Source of the DNA: Massilia sp.
GTDB lineage: Bacteria; Pseudomonadota; Gammaproteobacteria; Burkholderiales; Burkholderiaceae_D
Length of the DNA: 6,245 nt
Reading direction: 5' to 3'
NCBI GenBank assembly: GCA_003484545.1
Contig: DNCF01000426.1
Span: 1-6,245, forward strand
Positions 4,396 through 6,245 of this stretch are shown here, piece by piece. The notes under the pieces are model-generated. The model was not told the origin of the DNA. It saw nothing but the letters and a program-made list of their open reading frames with translations, and ran no database searches. A program made the translations under genes and the position numbers. How positions within the stretch are numbered: the stretch's first letter is position 1; every line of letters begins with the position of its first letter.

Positions 4396-5725
4396 GCTCG
4401 ATGCGCCGCAACAGCGCGTCGACCAGGGCGCGCCGGTTGAAGGGATCGTCGGGCAACACGATGTCCGGCGTCACCAGCTCCGGCGTGCGCGCTCCCGATG
4501 GCCGGTCCAGCACGAAGCGCGGCACGACCAGTTCCAGTGTCGTGTTGGGCAGCTTGCGGATCTGGATGCCGCCGCTCTGGCGCGCGCGAACATAGCCGCG
4601 CTCGCCGACCAGCTGGCCGAAGCCGAAGTCCTGCATCACGTTGCTGAACAGGACCGCCGACGAATAGGTCATGCCGCCCACCAGCACGTAGACGCGGCCC
4701 TTGAACAGCAGGGGCTGGTCGGGCTGCGGCTGTTCCCAGCTTTCCAGCGTTCCATGCACCACGTCGCCGACCTTCTCGGTCGCGCCGGCGCGGCCCGGGA
4801 TCACCTTCTTGACGTAGGTCGAGGCATGCCGGTAGGGACGGGTGGCGATGTAGGGGAGCAGGCCTTCCTTCCACATGTCGTCGTCGCCGCCGCCGTTCTC
4901 GCGCACGTCGATGATCAGGTTCCTGGCGCCGGCGTCGCGCATGCGGGCAAAGGCATCCGCCGTGAAGGCATAAAATTGTTTCTTGTCCGGCCAGCCGAAC
5001 TGGTCGATCGTCAGCAGGGCCGTGTCCTTGCCGAGCAGCTCGAAGCGATACACCTGGTCGAAATCCGCCGCATCCGTGCCGATGAGCCATGCGGGACGCG
5101 CCGTACTGGCGGCAACCTCGAGCTGCTTGCCATCCTGGACCAGCGTGTAGGCGGCGGGGGCGCCGTAGGTCTTCCAGTAATAGAACCAGAAACGGCGCGA
5201 CAGCACCTCGGCCCGGAACGCGGCCGTGTCGCCGTGGACCAGTTGCAGCAATTCCTGCACGACCTGGCTTGCCGGCATGCCGTCGATCCGTTCGATGCGC
5301 TTGCCGGACAGCCGGCTCGCTTTCCCGCCCAGCTCGGCACGGATGAAGAGCTGGCCCTCGGGCGAGATCCGCACCTCGTAGGGGAAGAAGGCGCCGCCCG
5401 CCGCCAGGTGGGCTTGCACCTGCTTGTCGCGCTGCGGCTGCAGCAGGGCCAGGTGGGCGTCGGCGAACTGGGGATTCAGTTTGGCCAGCACGCGCCAGGC
5501 CGCGTCGCGCTCCATCGGCGCCGAGAGTTGCCGCTGCGCCGCGTCCAGCGCCGCCTCCAGTCGGGCCGGTGCGATCGACACGCCCGGATCGGGGTGGATC
5601 TCGGCGATCGTCCGGCGCATGAATTGCAGGTCCTGCTGGAGTTGCTCGGCCGTCAGCACCGGCTCGGCCGCCTGGGCGGCGCCTGCCAGCATGCCGGCGA
5701 TGAGAAGGCGGATGGCCTGTCGCAT
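4385..5725 (-). CDS. Exported S41-family serine peptidase
   Basis: A 446-residue protein of the C-terminal processing/tricorn-type S41 peptidase family. Residues 1-19 are a signal peptide ending AGAAQA before AEPVL, so it acts in the periplasm or outside. A helical N-terminal region follows (about 25-110) with DAHLAL (89-94), the usual position of a conserved His in the family. A PDZ-like segment may lie at about 125-160 (LSGKRIERIDGMPASQVV). The S41 core begins near LLTIDQFGW; it contains DVRENGGGDD (273-282) and GGMTYSSA (350-357), whose S356 is the likely nucleophile, then VGERG (373-377) and a C-terminal LVTPDIVLPDDP. The Lys of Prc/CtpA-type Ser-Lys dyads is not seen, so a tricorn-like Ser/His/Glu arrangement is more likely. 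The start at 5725 is preferred over an in-frame ATG at 5788 because of GAGG at 5735-5732 and an exact signal peptide. The natural substrate is unknown. Confidence 0.93.
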   Translation of the reverse strand: MRQAIRLLIAGMLAGAAQAAEPVLTAEQLQQDLQFMRRTIAEIHPDPGVSIAPARLEAALDAAQRQLSAPMERDAAWRVLAKLNPQFADAHLALLQPQRDKQVQAHLAAGGAFFPYEVRISPEGQLFIRAELGGKASRLSGKRIERIDGMPASQVVQELLQLVHGDTAAFRAEVLSRRFWFYYWKTYGAPAAYTLVQDGKQLEVAASTARPAWLIGTDAADFDQVYRFELLGKDTALLTIDQFGWPDKKQFYAFTADAFARMRDAGARNLIIDVRENGGGDDDMWKEGLLPYIATRPYRHASTYVKKVIPGRAGATEKVGDVVHGTLESWEQPQPDQPLLFKGRVYVLVGGMTYSSAVLFSNVMQDFGFGQLVGERGYVRARQSGGIQIRKLPNTTLELVVPRFVLDRPSGARTPELVTPDIVLPDDPFNRRALVDALLRRIEQPR

Positions 5726-5731
5726 GCGAAA

Positions 5732-5735
5732 CCTC
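5732..5735 (-). promoter_or_regulatory. Ribosome binding site fixing the S41 peptidase start
   Basis: GAGG on the minus strand lies 6 nt before the ATG at 5725. The longer frame starting at 5788 has no comparable site and would cover the -10 element at 5758-5753. Confidence 0.75.
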
Positions 5736-5752
5736 GTGTTGTAAAAACGGCC

Positions 5753-5758
5753 ATTGTA
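5753..5758 (-). promoter_or_regulatory. Candidate -10 element of the S41 peptidase gene
   Basis: TACAAT on the minus strand (5 of 6 to TATAAT) would start transcription near 5746, about 20 nt before the ATG. No good -35 box is seen 16-18 bp upstream, so an activator may be needed or the call may be wrong. Confidence 0.4.
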
Positions 5759-5862
5759 TCGTCGGGTAATTGGATTGGGGTACGCCACATTGCTCTTTCA
5801 CAAAACAGGCGTTGTCTTTGCGCCGCTCTACGCCTGAAGGGCTATTGATCCAGCGCAACTAC

Positions 5863-5871
5863 TGCTACTAT
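5863..5871 (+). promoter_or_regulatory. Candidate extended -10 promoter of the GAF-domain gene
   Basis: TGCTACTAT matches an extended -10 (TGn followed by TACTAT, 4 of 6), with a weak TTGATC -35 at 5845-5850. Transcription would start near 5878, about 25 nt before the ATG at 5904. The 178-bp divergent region 5726-5903 holds no other gene that I can support. Confidence 0.35.
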
Positions 5872-5903
5872 TTCCCACGTGCATTAACTCACTGGGAAAA
5901 GCC

Positions 5904-6245
5904 ATGGAACGTCTCGACCGGCTGGAAGCGGTCCAGTCGATGCTGCTCGAAATCGGGCGGACCTCGACCAGTTGCAGCGATATCACCGAATTCATCCGTG
6001 CGGTGCACCGCGCGCTCGGCCGCATCATGTACGCGGCCAATTTCTATGTGGCGCTGTCGGACCGCGAGGAAGGCACGGTGCGTTTCGTGTACTTCGTCGA
6101 CGAATCCGACGAAGGCCCGGCGCTGAACCAGCCGGTGCGCCTGGCTTCGCCCGACGAGTCGCCGACCGCCTGGGTGATCCTGAACGGCCAGACCCTGACC
6201 ATGACCGCGGCGGACTTCCACGCGCGCGAGCAGGGCGGGGGGCGC
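5904..6245 (+). CDS. GAF-domain sensor protein, N-terminal 114 codons (gene continues past the window)
   Basis: The frame from ATG 5904 stays open to the window end without a stop, giving 114 residues. It begins MERLDRLEAV, then a helix leads into a GAF-type sensory domain: ITEFIRAVHRALGRIMYAANFYVALSD (about 27-53), VRFVYFVDESDEGP (about 59-72), and SPTAWVILNGQTL, which corresponds to the usual region after the first strands of the domain. The IMYAANFYVAL and VYFVDE pattern is typical of GAF domains in front of GGDEF/EAL enzymes or histidine kinases; the output domain is outside the window, so no enzyme is named. GAF domains bind small ligands such as cyclic nucleotides, haem or bilins, but the ligand cannot be told here. 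The start has a modest GGGA ribosome site about 7 nt upstream. An in-frame TGA at 5835-5837 limits any earlier start. The gene is divergent from the S41 peptidase. Confidence 0.85.
   Translation, partial: MERLDRLEAVQSMLLEIGRTSTSCSDITEFIRAVHRALGRIMYAANFYVALSDREEGTVRFVYFVDESDEGPALNQPVRLASPDESPTAWVILNGQTLTMTAADFHAREQGGGR

Noticed and set aside
5726..5788. An upstream in-frame ATG at 5788 as the S41 peptidase start
   Set aside because: It would put 21 polar residues before a perfect signal peptide, has no ribosome site, and overlaps the likely -10 element.
4754..5848. A 364-codon plus-strand frame antisense to the S41 peptidase
   Set aside because: The product has no recognisable domain and lies entirely opposite a clear peptidase gene; it is a GC-bias shadow.
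4377..5858. A 493-codon minus-strand frame overlapping the S41 peptidase in another reading frame
   Set aside because: The product is Arg/Gly/Ala-rich with no fold, while the alternative frame contains the signal peptide and S41 motifs.

Overview
The window is high-GC bacterial DNA (about two-thirds G+C by eye) with densely packed, conventional chromosomal genes. Gene content (TamA/TamB-type envelope biogenesis, QueC, an S41 protease, a GAF sensor) and codon bias suggest a betaproteobacterium. Oxalobacteraceae, perhaps Massilia-like, is my best guess, but it is inferred from general familiarity and not proven by the sequence. I see no transposase, integrase, tRNA, rRNA, CRISPR array or phage gene.

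Layout. (1) 1-1989, minus strand: tamA, an Omp85-family outer-membrane protein, overlaps by one base the first 26 codons of a gene that is probably tamB and leaves the window at base 1. (2) 1990-2074: a short divergent promoter region. (3) 2075-2794, plus: queC, 7-cyano-7-deazaguanine (preQ0) synthase, closed by a strong intrinsic terminator at 2797-2825. (4) 2850-3227, minus: a small, very hydrophobic membrane protein of unknown function, convergent with queC. (5) 3228-3492: a 265-bp region with no gene that I can support; it carries a good sigma70-type promoter and a near-consensus ribosome binding site reading right. (6) 3493-3774, plus: a 93-codon gene for a proline- and histidine-rich protein of unknown function, the least explained item here. 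(7) 3863-4366, plus: a 167-residue acidic protein of unknown function. (8) 4385-5725, minus: an exported S41-family serine peptidase, convergent with the previous gene across 18 bp. (9) 5726-5903: a divergent promoter region. (10) 5904-6245, plus: the first 114 codons of a GAF-domain protein, cut by the window end and probably a signalling enzyme.

TamA and TamB would act together, as an outer-membrane barrel plus a periplasm-spanning partner in envelope assembly. The other genes appear to be independent units: alternating strands, terminators and separate promoters argue against one shared pathway. I do not see a convincing new multi-gene system. The items most worth a second look are the Pro/His-rich small gene with its strong expression signals, the acidic linker inserted in the third POTRA domain of TamA, and the 167-residue unknown protein.
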